A DNA stretch of 64,000 nucleotides from an uncultured Pseudomonadales bacterium (GCA_958296165.1 OY282447.1:4687154-4751153); one strand, 5' to 3'. Numbered from the stretch's first letter, positions 42,378 through 51,916 are shown. The notes: generated by a model not told the origin, from the letters alone. Translations and numbers: made by a program.

Positions 42378-44414
42378 CTAGCCGCCGATGGCGGCCAGCA
42401 GCAGCAGCGCCACGATATTGATGATCTTGATCATCGGGTTCACCGCCGGGCCGGCCGTGTCCTTGTATGGATCGCCCACGGTATCGCCAGTGACGGCCGC
42501 CATATGCGCTTGCGAACCCTTGCCGCCGTGGTTGCCGTCCTCTATGTACTTCTTGGCGTTGTCCCATGCGCCGCCTCCGGCGGTCATCGAAATCGCCACA
42601 AAGAGGCCGGTCACGATGGTGCCGAGCAGCATCGCGCCAACGGTTACCAGCGCCTCCTCCTGTCCTTGGATCAGCACCAGGAAATACACCACGATGGGCG
42701 CCAACACGGGCAGCATGGACGGCACGATCATCTCCCGAATCGCCGACCGGGTGAGCAGATCCACAGCACGACCGTAATCCGGGCGAGCCTTGCCTTCCAT
42801 GATGCCGGGGATGTCGCGGAATTGCCGACGCACCTCCTCGACCACCGCCCCGCCGGCACGACCGACCGCTTGCATGCCGAGAGCGCCGAACAGATAGGGG
42901 AGCATGCCGCCAACCAACAGGCCGACGACCACGTAGGGATTGGAGAGATCGAAATCGAAATCGAGTTCAGGGAAGTAGTGCTTCAAATCCTCGATGTACG
43001 CGGCGAACAGCACTAGCGCCGCCAGCCCTGCCGAGCCGATGGCATAGCCCTTGGTGACGGCCTTGGTCGTGTTGCCTACCGCGTCCAAGGCGTCGGTGGT
43101 CTTGCGCACGTCTTCGTCCAAATCCGCCATCTCTGCGATGCCGCCGGCATTGTCCGTTACAGGCCCGTAAGCGTCCAAGGCAACTACCATGCCCGCCAGC
43201 GCCAGCATCGTCGTGGCCGCGATGCTGATGCCGTAGATGCCGGACAGCTGGTACGCCACGACGATGCCGACGGCGACGACGAGGGCCGGCACGGCGGTCG
43301 CTTCCATGGATACGGCCAGTCCTTGAATGACGTTGGTGGCGTGGCCGGTCTCGGACGATCGCGCCACGGAGCGCACCGGCCTGTAGGCCGTGGAGGTGTA
43401 GTACTCGGTGACCCAAACGAGCAATCCGGTGACCGCCAGGCCAACCACCGCGCAGAGGAAGAAATCTAGGCCGTCTGCGCCGAACAGCCACCACGTCACG
43501 AAGTAAATGAACACCGCAGAGAGGACGGCGGTGGCAATGAAGCCCTTGTAGAGCGCCCCCATGATGTTGTTGCTGCGGCCCAAGCGGACGAAAAAGCTGC
43601 CAATGATGGAGGCGAAGATGCAAACGCCGCCAATAATCAGCGGCAGTTCCATGGTCGCGGTTGGATCGCTGGCGTAGGAGATGGTTGCAAGCAGCATGGT
43701 TGCCACCAGCGTCACGGCATATGTCTCGAACAGGTCGGCCGCCATGCCGGCGCAGTCGCCCACGTTGTCGCCCACGTTGTCGGCGATCACGGCCGCATTG
43801 CGGGGATCGTCTTCGGGGATGCCGGCTTCGATCTTGCCCACCAAGTCCGCCCCCACGTCCGCGCCCTTGGTGAAGATGCCGCCGCCGAGCCTGGCGAAGA
43901 TCGAGATCAAAGAACCGCCGAAGGAGAGCGCCACCAATGCCTCGATCAAGGTGCGCTGCTCCACCCCCACGGCGCCCAACACGGCGTAGTAGCCAGCCAC
44001 GCCTAAGAGGCCCAAGCCGACGACCAGCATGCCGGTGACCGCGCCGGAGCGGAAGGCGATGTCCAAGGCCGGCTTCAAACCAGTCTTGGCGGCTTGAGTG
44101 GTGCGCACATTGGCGCGTACGGACACGTTCATGCCGACATAGCCCGCCGCCCCGGAGAGTATCGCGCCGATGACGAAGCCGCCGGCCACCCACCACCCCA
44201 GCGTCGCCGCCAGCACGAAGGCCACAACCACTCCGACGATGCCGATGGTGCTGTATTGGCGATTGAGGTAGGCCGCTGCGCCTTCCTGGATGGCACCGGC
44301 AATCTCGCGCATCCGCTCGCTGCCGGCGCCAGCCGCCAGCACCGAGCGCGAAGCCCAGAGCCCGTAGACGAGTGCCAAGGCGCCGCAAACGAGCGCAATC
44401 TCTACGACATACAT
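42378..44414 (-). CDS. hppA: Membrane-bound proton-translocating pyrophosphatase, K+-independent type
   Basis: A 678-residue integral membrane enzyme with about 16 helices that couples pyrophosphate hydrolysis to ion pumping. The Mg-PPi site is seen in [20 protein letters not shown] followed by [19 protein letters not shown] and by [13 protein letters not shown]. The selectivity segment reads [21 protein letters not shown], with Lys after NTT as in the K+-independent H+-pumps (for example Rhodospirillum rubrum); K+-dependent forms have Ala. ATG 44414 begins at the first helix ([17 protein letters not shown]); the frame extends 23 codons further upstream without homology. Confidence 0.95.
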   Translation of the reverse strand: MYVVEIALVCGALALVYGLWASRSVLAAGAGSERMREIAGAIQEGAAAYLNRQYSTIGIVGVVVAFVLAATLGWWVAGGFVIGAILSGAAGYVGMNVSVRANVRTTQAAKTGLKPALDIAFRSGAVTGMLVVGLGLLGVAGYYAVLGAVGVEQRTLIEALVALSFGGSLISIFARLGGGIFTKGADVGADLVGKIEAGIPEDDPRNAAVIADNVGDNVGDCAGMAADLFETYAVTLVATMLLATISYASDPTATMELPLIIGGVCIFASIIGSFFVRLGRSNNIMGALYKGFIATAVLSAVFIYFVTWWLFGADGLDFFLCAVVGLAVTGLLVWVTEYYTSTAYRPVRSVARSSETGHATNVIQGLAVSMEATAVPALVVAVGIVVAYQLSGIYGISIAATTMLALAGMVVALDAYGPVTDNAGGIAEMADLDEDVRKTTDALDAVGNTTKAVTKGYAIGSAGLAALVLFAAYIEDLKHYFPELDFDFDLSNPYVVVGLLVGGMLPYLFGALGMQAVGRAGGAVVEEVRRQFRDIPGIMEGKARPDYGRAVDLLTRSAIREMIVPSMLPVLAPIVVYFLVLIQGQEEALVTVGAMLLGTIVTGLFVAISMTAGGGAWDNAKKYIEDGNHGGKGSQAHMAAVTGDTVGDPYKDTAGPAVNPMIKIINIVALLLLAAIGG

Positions 44415-44509
44415 GGAAGCGTTCTTCCCCCGTGTGATTGGTTGCATGTTGGCGAGCTGCCTCGCCGCGGCCGCCTCGCCCATCGAACGGGCGGCCTTGA
44501 AGCTGCCGC

Positions 44510-44539
44510 ACTCTACCTGAACGCAACCCCAAGCGACAA
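44510..44539 (-). promoter_or_regulatory. Candidate promoter of hppA
   Basis: On the minus strand TTGTCG (44539-44534) and TAGAGT (44515-44510) are separated by 18 bases, each matching four of six consensus positions. It lies about 100 bases upstream of the hppA ATG. Confidence 0.3.
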
Positions 44540-44604
44540 GACGCTTGTGCGATTTGAGCAGGTCAACCCAAGGGAGGGCGGGCTGCCAGCGGGCTGGCCC
44601 CTTT

Positions 44605-44642
44605 ATTGGCGCTCGCGGCGCTCATTGGCGCTTGCGGCGCTG
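44605..44642 (+). repeat. Tandem 19-base duplication
   Basis: ATTGGCGCTCGCGGCGCTC and ATTGGCGCTTGCGGCGCTG lie head to tail with two differences, just upstream of the lipoprotein gene. In-frame coding through it exists (TTG 44606), but the duplication argues it is non-coding leader. Confidence 0.85.
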
Positions 44643-44689
44643 TCGCCAAGCGTGCCAACGTTGTCGCCAAAGCCCGCAACGGACGCGCC

Positions 44690-46198
44690 GTGCCGGCACA
44701 GGAACAACATAGTCTTGATTTCGTCCCGCCACGCCCACGGCTGCGCCGCGGCGGGCGTAGACAGAGAACGCGCGCCCTCCGCAGCGCGTCTATCGTCATC
44801 GGCGTCGGCCTCGCTTGCCTCGGCTGCAGCTGGGGACACCGCTACTACAAGCCGCAATTGCCGGCACCTTGGCAGTTGCCCTGCGTTGAGTACGAGAGCT
44901 ACTTCGACGCCAACGACATGGCCTTGAGCAAGGGCTCTTCCTTGGCGTCGAACATTTGCATACAAGGCGGTGGCCTCAGCGTTGGCGTGGTGGAGTTCGA
45001 CGACGAGGGAACGCATTGGGACAGACGCCAATTGCAGCGCCTAGAAGAGGAAATCCGGTCCGTCGGCGCGGCGCAGTCAAGCGCAGCGATCCCCACGCGC
45101 GGCATCCTCCTCATGGCATTCGTCCACGGCTGGGGCAACAGCGGCAGCGAGGGCAGCAGCACCCTGCTCGACTTTCGCAAGATCGCCCGCTACGTCGCCG
45201 GTTCATCCGGCATCTGCCACGACCACGGCCGGCCGTCCAATGCAACTGGAAGCGCAAGCTGTGAATCAAGGCCCTATGTGGTGGCCGTGTATCTCGCGTG
45301 GCATGGCGACTCGCTGGGCCTCAACAGCGTTTACGCGAAGACGCGCACTAGAGAGACGGATTGGCTCGGCGCACTGCGGGTGCCGACGTTCTGGGCGCGG
45401 AAGAGCGCGGCCCGACGAGCCGGCGGCACACCGATGACGGAGACGCTGCTGCGCTTGCTCGGTGCCATCGAAGCAGTCGATGGAGTAGATGAGGAGCACA
45501 CGACTCAGCGGCCCGCCGACAGTGCATCGCGCCCGCGGTCGCGCAGCCTTCTGATCGGCCACTCGCTCGGCGCCGGCGTCGTCGAGCAGGCGTTCGCGCC
45601 GGTGGTCGTCGCCCGCCACATGGAGCGGAACCGCCTAGCCGCGCACACTGTGGCGGCAGATCACTTGCCAAACTTGGTCGTGCTGCTGAATCCAGCGACC
45701 GAAGCGCTGTCGGCGACGAATCTGATCGAGGCGATGGAAACGGTCGGCGCACGATCCACTGAGGAATCCAGGCAACCGCCGGCCCCGCACGTTGTTTCGA
45801 TTGCATCGAGCACGGATCGCGTGACGAGGCGCATCTTTCCTGGCGGCCTATACCTTGGCCGCGCAGTCACGCTGAGGCCGACCAACAGGATGCGGGCGGA
45901 CACGCGGTTTGGCGATTACGGCAAGCTCGCCACGCGCAGCGCCGCCCACCATCCCGAAGTTCAGAGCCATTGGCTGCGACGAGGAACATGCACCGTTGGC
46001 GTTGATGTCGGCATACCGTTCCGCATCCAAGATCAACCCTATCGCCTCTGCCGAGCCGAGAAACCGCCCTTCGAGGCACCATACTGGGTCTTTACGGTAC
46101 CGCCGGAACTGTTGCCGGATCACCGCGACGTCTTCACGCCGAGCCTGTTCGACTTCATCCTGGCGTTGATGCGCTACCAACCTGGGCACCGATGGTAG
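44690..46198 (+). CDS. Putative lipoprotein with alpha/beta-hydrolase (lipase-like) nucleophile
   Basis: A protein of about 502 residues that I do not recognise as a named family. An Arg-rich N-region is followed by ASIVIGVGLACLGC, an h-region ending in a lipobox-like LGC, so the rest is probably exported and lipid-anchored. The body carries a serine-hydrolase elbow LLIGHSLGAGVVEQAF; FVHGWGNSGSEGSS resembles the oxyanion strand. NLVVLLNPATEA and HVVSIASSTDRV also fit an alpha/beta hydrolase core. The start is uncertain: GTG 44690 or TTG 44606 lie far from the h-region. The ATPase gene begins 30 bases downstream with a good RBS, so the two are probably co-transcribed. Confidence 0.7.
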   Translation: MPAQEQHSLDFVPPRPRLRRGGRRQRTRALRSASIVIGVGLACLGCSWGHRYYKPQLPAPWQLPCVEYESYFDANDMALSKGSSLASNICIQGGGLSVGVVEFDDEGTHWDRRQLQRLEEEIRSVGAAQSSAAIPTRGILLMAFVHGWGNSGSEGSSTLLDFRKIARYVAGSSGICHDHGRPSNATGSASCESRPYVVAVYLAWHGDSLGLNSVYAKTRTRETDWLGALRVPTFWARKSAARRAGGTPMTETLLRLLGAIEAVDGVDEEHTTQRPADSASRPRSRSLLIGHSLGAGVVEQAFAPVVVARHMERNRLAAHTVAADHLPNLVVLLNPATEALSATNLIEAMETVGARSTEESRQPPAPHVVSIASSTDRVTRRIFPGGLYLGRAVTLRPTNRMRADTRFGDYGKLATRSAAHHPEVQSHWLRRGTCTVGVDVGIPFRIQDQPYRLCRAEKPPFEAPYWVFTVPPELLPDHRDVFTPSLFDFILALMRYQPGHRW

Positions 46199-46228
46199 GA
46201 TGACGCCAAGGAACGGAGAGGCCGCGTC

Positions 46229-47623
46229 ATGCAAACCATGTCGGCGGACGCCGTGTTCGAGCGGATGCGTCTGTACGCGAACGCCTTGGAGCGGACGTCG
46301 CCGCCTGTGTTCGTGGGCCGCAAGGACGAACTGCGCACTCTGCGCACCGCCGTTGAGTTGGTCGCGAGCGGCAATCCGCGTGGCATGACACACATCGTCC
46401 AAGGGGTACCCGGGGCTGGAAAGAGCTCCCTGTGCGACGAGTTCCTGGGCACCGTGCAGGGGACGGAAATCGCTGGCAGGGTGGCACTGTGCGCCAAAGT
46501 GGACCCCAGCGTCTTGGATGTCCCTCCTCTGCGGCTTGTCGCCGCCGTGACGGAGGAGTTGCGGCGCACCCACGCGTTGTTGGCGGGTGTGCGAGGTCTC
46601 ATGGCCGCCGGCCGCCGACATGCAGGGCTGCTCCTTGACGCCGCCGGCCAGTTGATCTTCAGGAGTGGCGAGCAACGGCTGAACGCCGAGGCGCACGGAC
46701 TGACGGATGAGTCGCCTCTAACCACATGCATCAACGCCCACGCGGAGCACATGTGGCCCGACAACGCAGTCGTCGTGCTGGCTTTCGACGAGATGCAGGA
46801 GTGCCCGGTCACGGATAGAACCAAGGCCGCCTTGCGCATTCTGAACGAGCGCCTGCACGGCGCCCGCATCCTCGTCACTTGCTTCGGCCTGCACAACACC
46901 GAGACCTTCTTGAGCGAAGACCTAGGGCTGTCCCGCATCCCGGCCGACGCCGTCATGGACATCGGGCCGCTGAATCCTGGCCAAGGGCGGAAGGTGCTGA
47001 CAGGAACCCTCGACTACTTCGGCCTCTCGGCGGACAACAGCGCCTGGCTCGGCCACCTGCGGACGGCCGATTTCGACCCCCGCGCATGGGCCGCCTGGCG
47101 CGAAGGCGTGGTAGACGTCTTGGATGGGCAGTCCGGGGACTTCCCCCAACACCTAACCGCCGCCTTGCGCGCCTTCTGCCTTGTCCTGGGCGCACATCGC
47201 CAAGCGATGCCCACGGGCGATGTCTTGCGGGACGCCATCGCCGACCTGCACGACAGCAACAAGGTGGACTACTACCGAAAGCGCCTCGGCAGCGTGCTTA
47301 GGCTGCACGGAACGGTCATGGGCGGCGTGGCCCAAGCAACCGCCATCGCCCCTCTGCCGTTGCCGGCTGTTGCTTCGGCCTTCGAGTTGGGCGACGACTT
47401 CGGGCAGCCAGTGGATAGCGGCCAGGCGGCGGAATTGGCAGCCTTAGCGGTCCGGAGAGGTCTTCTCACGCTAGCCGAAGTGGGCGGCGACTTGTGCTAC
47501 GGGCCGCCGCCCATCCCATCCATGACCCAACACCTCGTCGACCGCTACACCCGCAAGCTCGACCAAGGCGACCCAGTCGCGCTTGCCTTGGCGCACCGAC
47601 TAGGACTCCGCGCTCCGAGCTAG
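46229..47623 (+). CDS. AAA-type P-loop ATPase of unknown function
   Basis: A 464-residue cytoplasmic ATPase. FVGRKDELRTLRTAV is the start of an Orc/STAND-like AAA module, Walker A is GVPGAGKSSLCDEF, Walker B is VVVLAFDEMQECP, and RILVTCFGLHNT could be sensor 1. The C-terminal third (from about residue 330) resembles a winged-helix region (AVRRGLLTLAEVGGDLCYGP, SMTQHLVDRY). GGAGAGG precedes ATG 46229. It follows the lipoprotein-hydrolase gene and precedes a convergent gene. Such ATPases next to a hydrolase are seen in conflict systems, but no specific system is recognised. Confidence 0.75.
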   Translation: MQTMSADAVFERMRLYANALERTSPPVFVGRKDELRTLRTAVELVASGNPRGMTHIVQGVPGAGKSSLCDEFLGTVQGTEIAGRVALCAKVDPSVLDVPPLRLVAAVTEELRRTHALLAGVRGLMAAGRRHAGLLLDAAGQLIFRSGEQRLNAEAHGLTDESPLTTCINAHAEHMWPDNAVVVLAFDEMQECPVTDRTKAALRILNERLHGARILVTCFGLHNTETFLSEDLGLSRIPADAVMDIGPLNPGQGRKVLTGTLDYFGLSADNSAWLGHLRTADFDPRAWAAWREGVVDVLDGQSGDFPQHLTAALRAFCLVLGAHRQAMPTGDVLRDAIADLHDSNKVDYYRKRLGSVLRLHGTVMGGVAQATAIAPLPLPAVASAFELGDDFGQPVDSGQAAELAALAVRRGLLTLAEVGGDLCYGPPPIPSMTQHLVDRYTRKLDQGDPVALALAHRLGLRAPS

Positions 47624-47659
47624 TTGTTTCTCCGCGCCGAGCGCTCCGGCGCGGATTCC

Positions 47660-48244
47660 CTAGACGAGCAGCCGAGTCGCGTAGGCGATGGTGCCTTGCG
47701 TCAAGGCATGGCGGCGGCGAAAGCGAGCGCTGGCTTGGCCAGGCGGCGTACGCGAGGCCTGCCAGGAGTTCAGGCCGTCGTACCACGTACACAGCAGCAT
47801 CTTGCCCGTCGCAGCGCTTGTGTCGTGCTGCCTGAACAGGCCCTGCGGAACGGCCGCGTAGTCCGTGGCGGTCTCGAAATCCTTCCATGCCTCAAACGAC
47901 AAGCTCGCTATCTCGTCCACATCCTTGTGCGCCACGTCGAAGAAGCGAAATACGTACAGCCCTTCTTGGGTGCGCCGTTCGTGCGTGGTCGGGCGCACCG
48001 TCGGTTCGAGCAGCAGCGTGTCGGCTTCGCTCACCTCGTCCAGCGCCGCGATGGCCGCTCCGACGCCCGCCACCTCCCCGTAGGTCACCACGATGAGCTC
48101 GTTGGCGGCGACTCCGAACAAGCCGTGGAATACGCCCCAGAGGTGCGCGGGGGCAAGCGCCGCGTATTCGTCGGCGCACAAACGATCGTAGGCGGGGCGG
48201 AAGTCGCGCCCGGTGGCTTTGAGCCGTGAGAATGCGTAGGTCAT
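47660..48244 (-). CDS. Hypothetical protein, possibly dimeric alpha/beta-barrel (NIPSNAP-like)
   Basis: A 194-residue soluble protein starting at ATG 48244. It appears to contain two similar alpha+beta halves; the second (EGLYVFRFFDVAHKDVDEIA followed by LSFEAWKDFE) recalls NIPSNAP/dimeric alpha-beta barrel folds, but I cannot assign it firmly. It diverges from the ThDP enzyme gene with 82 bases between starts. The reading frame continues upstream to 48631 only as a shadow of that gene. Confidence 0.6.
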   Translation of the reverse strand: MTYAFSRLKATGRDFRPAYDRLCADEYAALAPAHLWGVFHGLFGVAANELIVVTYGEVAGVGAAIAALDEVSEADTLLLEPTVRPTTHERRTQEGLYVFRFFDVAHKDVDEIASLSFEAWKDFETATDYAAVPQGLFRQHDTSAATGKMLLCTWYDGLNSWQASRTPPGQASARFRRRHALTQGTIAYATRLLV

Positions 48245-48326
48245 GATCTCGATTTTTGCAGCGGCCAGCGAAGGCGAAGGCGGGCGAGTATATGGCACAC
48301 TGCTTTTTTTCGTGCCGGGAGGCGCA

Positions 48327-49877
48327 ATGAACGGTGCCGAGAGCGTCATCCGAACCTTGCTCGACCATGGCGTAGACACGTGCTTTGCCAACCCCGGCAC
48401 GTCGGAGATGCATTTGGTACAGGCCATTGACGCGGTGCCGGATGCACGCGCCATCCTGTGCCTGTTCGAGGGGGTCTGCACGGGTGCCGCAGACGGCTTC
48501 GGCCGCATGAAAGGCGTACCGGCCACGACGCTGCTGCACTTGGGCGCTGGCTTGGGCAACGGCATCGCCAACTTGCACAACTGTCGCCGCGCAGCCACGC
48601 CGCTCGTCAACATCGTCGGCGACCACGCCATCCACCATGTAGCCTACGACGCGCCGCTCACTTCCGATGTCGAAGCAGTCGCCAAGCCGGTGTCGGCGTG
48701 GATCCGCACTGTGCGCACCAGCGAGGGCGCCGGCCTCGATGCTGCCGATGCGGTGTACGCGGCGATGGCGGCCAATCCGGATCCGCTCGGCGGAATCGCA
48801 ACGTTGATATTGCCGGCCGATTGCGCGTGGGGAACCGGCCGCCCCGCCCCGAAGGCTGCCCGCTTCAATGCGGCAATCGCCAAACCGCGCGTCCCTGCAG
48901 ACGTGATCGAGGCCGCAGCGCGGCAGATCGATGCGGCCACCGTGCTGTTCGTGGACGGCGCCGGCTTGAGCGAACGCGGCGTGTGCGCGGCCGGCCGAAT
49001 CGCCGCGCAAACCGGCTGTCAAATCTACTCGCCGACCTTCCCGGCCCGTGTGGAGGTTGGCCCCGAGCTGCCGCTCGTACACCGGCTGCCGTACTTTCCA
49101 GAGCAGATCCTCGACTTGCTGCGCACCGTTCGCAAGCTCGTCCTGGTCGGCGCCGAACGACCGGTGAGCTTCTTTGCCTATCGCAACCTGCCGAGCGACT
49201 TGGTGCCGGACAACTGCGAAGCCATCCGCGTTGCGCATCGGCACGAAGATGTCGCCGCTGCGCTCGAAGACATCGCCGACGCACTCGACGCCGGGGCGGC
49301 AGATCTGCCGCAAGGCACACGGCCGGAAGTACCCAGCGGCGCGCTGAACGTGCGCGGCATCGCCGCCGTTCTCGCCGCCAGAGCGCCGCACAACAGCATC
49401 GTTGCGGTCGATTCCGGCGGTGGCGGCGCTGCCTATCCGGCCCTGCAGCGCTGCGTGCGGCACTCATGGCTGAACCTGACCGGTGGTTCCATCGGCCAGG
49501 GCGGGCCGGCCGCGGTGGGCGCCGCCATCGCATGCCCCGAGCGGCCGACATTCGCGCTGCTCGGCGATGGCGGGGCCATGTACACCAACCAATTCCTGTG
49601 GACCGCGGCGCGCGAGGAGCTGAACCTGATCGCGGTGATCTTCTCCAACCGGCAGTACAACATCCTGGAAGTGGAGTACCGCCGCCTAGGCGTAAACGAG
49701 ATCGGCGAACGCGCCGCCAGCCTGTTCGATCTGTCGCGCCCCGACCTAGACTGGGTGGCGCTGGCCGAAGCGCAAGGGGTCACGGGCGCCCGGGCGGATT
49801 CCTGCGCGGCATTCGATGCGGCCGTTTGCGCCGCACTGGCGGCCGGCGGGCCACACCTGATCGAAGCGGTGCTGTAG
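48327..49877 (+). CDS. Thiamine-diphosphate enzyme, acetolactate-synthase large-subunit-like
   Basis: A 516-residue ThDP-dependent decarboxylase/synthase. The N-terminal PYR domain has CFANPGTSEMHLVQAID and the catalytic Glu in LFEGVCTGAADGFGRM; the C-terminal PP domain has the ThDP motif FALLGDGGAMYTNQFLWTAA ending near SNRQYNILEVEYRR. GGGAGG lies just upstream of ATG 48327. It lacks a regulatory subunit gene and belongs to the branch annotated as acetolactate synthase large subunit-like or benzoylformate-decarboxylase-like, so the substrate is a 2-oxo acid but not identified. Confidence 0.88.
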   Translation: MNGAESVIRTLLDHGVDTCFANPGTSEMHLVQAIDAVPDARAILCLFEGVCTGAADGFGRMKGVPATTLLHLGAGLGNGIANLHNCRRAATPLVNIVGDHAIHHVAYDAPLTSDVEAVAKPVSAWIRTVRTSEGAGLDAADAVYAAMAANPDPLGGIATLILPADCAWGTGRPAPKAARFNAAIAKPRVPADVIEAAARQIDAATVLFVDGAGLSERGVCAAGRIAAQTGCQIYSPTFPARVEVGPELPLVHRLPYFPEQILDLLRTVRKLVLVGAERPVSFFAYRNLPSDLVPDNCEAIRVAHRHEDVAAALEDIADALDAGAADLPQGTRPEVPSGALNVRGIAAVLAARAPHNSIVAVDSGGGGAAYPALQRCVRHSWLNLTGGSIGQGGPAAVGAAIACPERPTFALLGDGGAMYTNQFLWTAAREELNLIAVIFSNRQYNILEVEYRRLGVNEIGERAASLFDLSRPDLDWVALAEAQGVTGARADSCAAFDAAVCAALAAGGPHLIEAVL

Positions 49878-49976
49878 CTCAGTCAACGCCTGCGGCTTAG
49901 TTAACGCCTGTGGCTCAGTCAACGCCTGCGGCTTAGTTAACGCCTGTGGCTTAGTCAACGCCTGTGGCTTAGTTAA
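49878..49976. repeat. 18-base tandem repeat filling a convergent intergenic gap
   Basis: Five full units and one half unit alternate between CTCAGTCAACGCCTGCGG and CTTAGTTAACGCCTGTGG forms. The block starts at the base after the ThDP-enzyme stop and its last half unit supplies the TAA stop of the convergent HupE gene. No spacers, so it is not a CRISPR array. Confidence 0.95.
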
Positions 49977-50950
49977 GACACGATCGCGGCTGTTCTTTCG
50001 ACAAACCAGTAGGCCGCCAAGCAGCCGACGCCGCACAGCGGCGCGAGAACCACCTTGCGTGGCACATCGATGCGCAAGCGGCCTATCGCCCACACCACCG
50101 CGAGCGCCACGGCGATGACCGCCAACTGGCCCATCTCCACGCCCACGTTGAACAGCAACAGCGCCAGCAGCAGGTTCTGCTGTGGCAAGCCAATGTCGGC
50201 CAGCGCCCCGGCAAATCCGAAGCCATGCAACAGGCCAAACGCGAACGCCACCAGCCATGTGTGATCGGTCGTTATGGAGCGCTTGGGCGAGCGCACTCTC
50301 TCCACCGCGAGGAACAGGATCGAGAGCGCGATCACCGCTTCCACGGGCGCTTGCGGCAGTTTCACGAGTTCCAGCGCACTCAAGCCAAGCGTAACGCTGT
50401 GCGCTGCGGTGAATGCCGTCACAGCCTTAATCAACGCCGCGACGCGCCGATACAGGAAGAACAGCAAACAGAGCACGAACAATATGTGGTCGAAGCCGAA
50501 CAGCAGGTGCTCGACGCCGAGCGCGAGATAGGCGAACGTCTCGGTGGTTGCGGAACTCTCGATGACCATGGCCGCCTTGGCCGGCCGCAGCACGCCGGCA
50601 AGGGAGGTACCGTCGGCGAGTTGCACATGCAGCATCACGTCGGTGATGGTGCGCGCCAGTCCATCGACGGCAATGGTCTCGCCGCGCAATCCGCCCGCGC
50701 AATCCAGCCTTAGGCGGCGGATCAGGGCGTCGGCCGTCACTGTGTCCACATGTGTGGCGGTGGTCGTGCAGCGGTCGGGGAAGGCGGGCGCGAGCGGCAG
50801 CAGCCTGCCACCCGTAACAGGCTGCTTCCACAGCACGTCGTATTGGCCTTCCGCCGTCGCGACGATGCGCAGATAGGCCGGCCGCACTTCGTGCGCCGCC
50901 GCGCTCGCGCAGAGCAGCGCAATCGCACAGCACGCGGCGCGCACGATCAC
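49973..50950 (-). CDS. HupE/UreJ family membrane protein
   Basis: A 325-residue inner-membrane protein. Signal-like start (VRAACCAIALLCASAAAHE), a periplasmic domain of about 140 residues with a Cys pair, then the HupE/UreJ membrane part: YLALGVEHLLFGFDHILFVL, AHSVTLGLSALEL, FGLLHGFGFAGALADIGLP and a last helix near the C-terminus. HupE members carry nickel or other metals in hydrogenase systems, but this subfamily occurs without hydrogenase genes. GTG 50950 overlaps the PPIase stop (GTGA), so the pair is coupled. Confidence 0.85.
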   Translation of the reverse strand: MIVRAACCAIALLCASAAAHEVRPAYLRIVATAEGQYDVLWKQPVTGGRLLPLAPAFPDRCTTTATHVDTVTADALIRRLRLDCAGGLRGETIAVDGLARTITDVMLHVQLADGTSLAGVLRPAKAAMVIESSATTETFAYLALGVEHLLFGFDHILFVLCLLFFLYRRVAALIKAVTAFTAAHSVTLGLSALELVKLPQAPVEAVIALSILFLAVERVRSPKRSITTDHTWLVAFAFGLLHGFGFAGALADIGLPQQNLLLALLLFNVGVEMGQLAVIAVALAVVWAIGRLRIDVPRKVVLAPLCGVGCLAAYWFVERTAAIVS

Positions 50951-51780
50951 GGCCGCTGCACCTCGTAGCGCGCCAACAGATCGTCGAAGTAGCGCCGATT
51001 TGCCTCGGCGCGGCGTTGTGCATCGAAATCGGCGCCAACGCGCACCGCCACGGATGCATAGTCCGCGCCCTTCGCCGCGGTCCTCGCATCCACGCGCAGC
51101 AAGTGGAAGCCGTAGCTCGATTGCAGCGGCCCCTGCCACGCCGCATCGACGTCCAAGCCAGCCAAGGCTTCGGCGAAGGCGTCGCCGAAGTCCTTGCGCA
51201 CGCGCGCCATGCTGGAATAGGCATAGGTGCGGCCGAGCATGAACGGATCGCCTGTGCTGCGCCACGTTTGAGGGTTCAAGCCGGCCAAGGCACGCCGAGC
51301 ATCTGCAGCGGCGTCCTGGCGGCTGTCGGGGCTAAAGTAGATGTGGCTGAACGAGACAGTAGCAGGCGTCTCGTAGCGCTGCCGGTTCGCCTCGAAGTAG
51401 CGTTGCAGCGCGGCTGTGGGCGGCGGTTCGAGAGCCGCCAAGTCCTCGCTGAGGAAGGAGAGCTTTTGCGCCAAGCGGCGGCGCACGATCACATCGTCCT
51501 CGTCCAGCCGCAGCCGCTTCGCTTCGCGCACCAGGATCTCTTCCCGCACATGGTCGTCAATCAATGCGTCCAGTTCGGTGGCGCTTGGCGCTCGGCCCAT
51601 CTGCGTCGCCCACAGCGCGGCGAGCCGCTCCGCCTGCGCCGGCGTCACTACGACGGTGCGCGAGTTATCGCGCAGGGCCCACTCGGCGCCGAACACCGCG
51701 GCGCCGATGGCTAGAAAGGCGACCAGCGGGTCGCGCAGCCACCGACGCCAGCGATTGCTTTGCGCCTCGCCCTTGGACAT
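50947..51780 (-). CDS. Membrane-anchored peptidyl-prolyl isomerase (SurA/PpiC-like)
   Basis: A 277-residue protein with an N-terminal signal anchor (DPLVAFLAIGAAVFGAEWAL), SurA-like helices (ELDALIDDHVREEILVREAK, RRRLAQKLSFL) and a parvulin-like domain with TVSFSHIYFSP and GPLQSSYGFHLLRVD. It would act at the periplasmic face. Coupling to HupE (GTGA overlap) suggests it assists folding of that protein or its partner. ATG 51780 is the start; an open frame upstream to 51918 lies in the divergent gap. Confidence 0.82.
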   Translation of the reverse strand: MSKGEAQSNRWRRWLRDPLVAFLAIGAAVFGAEWALRDNSRTVVVTPAQAERLAALWATQMGRAPSATELDALIDDHVREEILVREAKRLRLDEDDVIVRRRLAQKLSFLSEDLAALEPPPTAALQRYFEANRQRYETPATVSFSHIYFSPDSRQDAAADARRALAGLNPQTWRSTGDPFMLGRTYAYSSMARVRKDFGDAFAEALAGLDVDAAWQGPLQSSYGFHLLRVDARTAAKGADYASVAVRVGADFDAQRRAEANRRYFDDLLARYEVQRP

Positions 51781-51916
51781 AGCCACTCCAACAAGTCCCC
51801 AACAAGCCCCCAACAAGGGCACAACCGAATCGGCGCAATATACCCGGCCCCGATGTGCTTGAATGTCGAAGGGGTCGTAAAGAGTCGAAAGAAAGTCGAA
51901 TGAAGAGGGGTCGCCC
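51781..51916. other. Divergent control region with short repeats
   Basis: Between the PPIase and dehalogenase genes. Three CCAACAAG(T/C/G)-type units lie at about 51787-51817 and three GTCGAA units at about 51865-51898. A TATATT (-10-like) reads on the minus strand at 51842-51837, about 57 bases before the PPIase start. AAGAGGGG at about 51903-51910 is the dehalogenase RBS. Confidence 0.4.

Noticed and set aside
35917-44414. Whole minus-strand block as one operon
   Set aside because: Gaps of 62 to about 200 bases with promoter-like sites break it into several units.
42967-44532. 521-codon frame opposite/offset to hppA
   Set aside because: It is a same-strand frame-shifted shadow of hppA with no family motif.
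49878-49976. Possible CRISPR array
   Set aside because: Units are 18 bases, directly abutting, with no spacers, and no cas genes are present.
49746-50258. Minus-strand open frame with repeated TKPQAL motif
   Set aside because: The repeat peptide is just the translation of the 18-base intergenic repeat; both flanks are out-of-frame parts of the ThDP and HupE genes.
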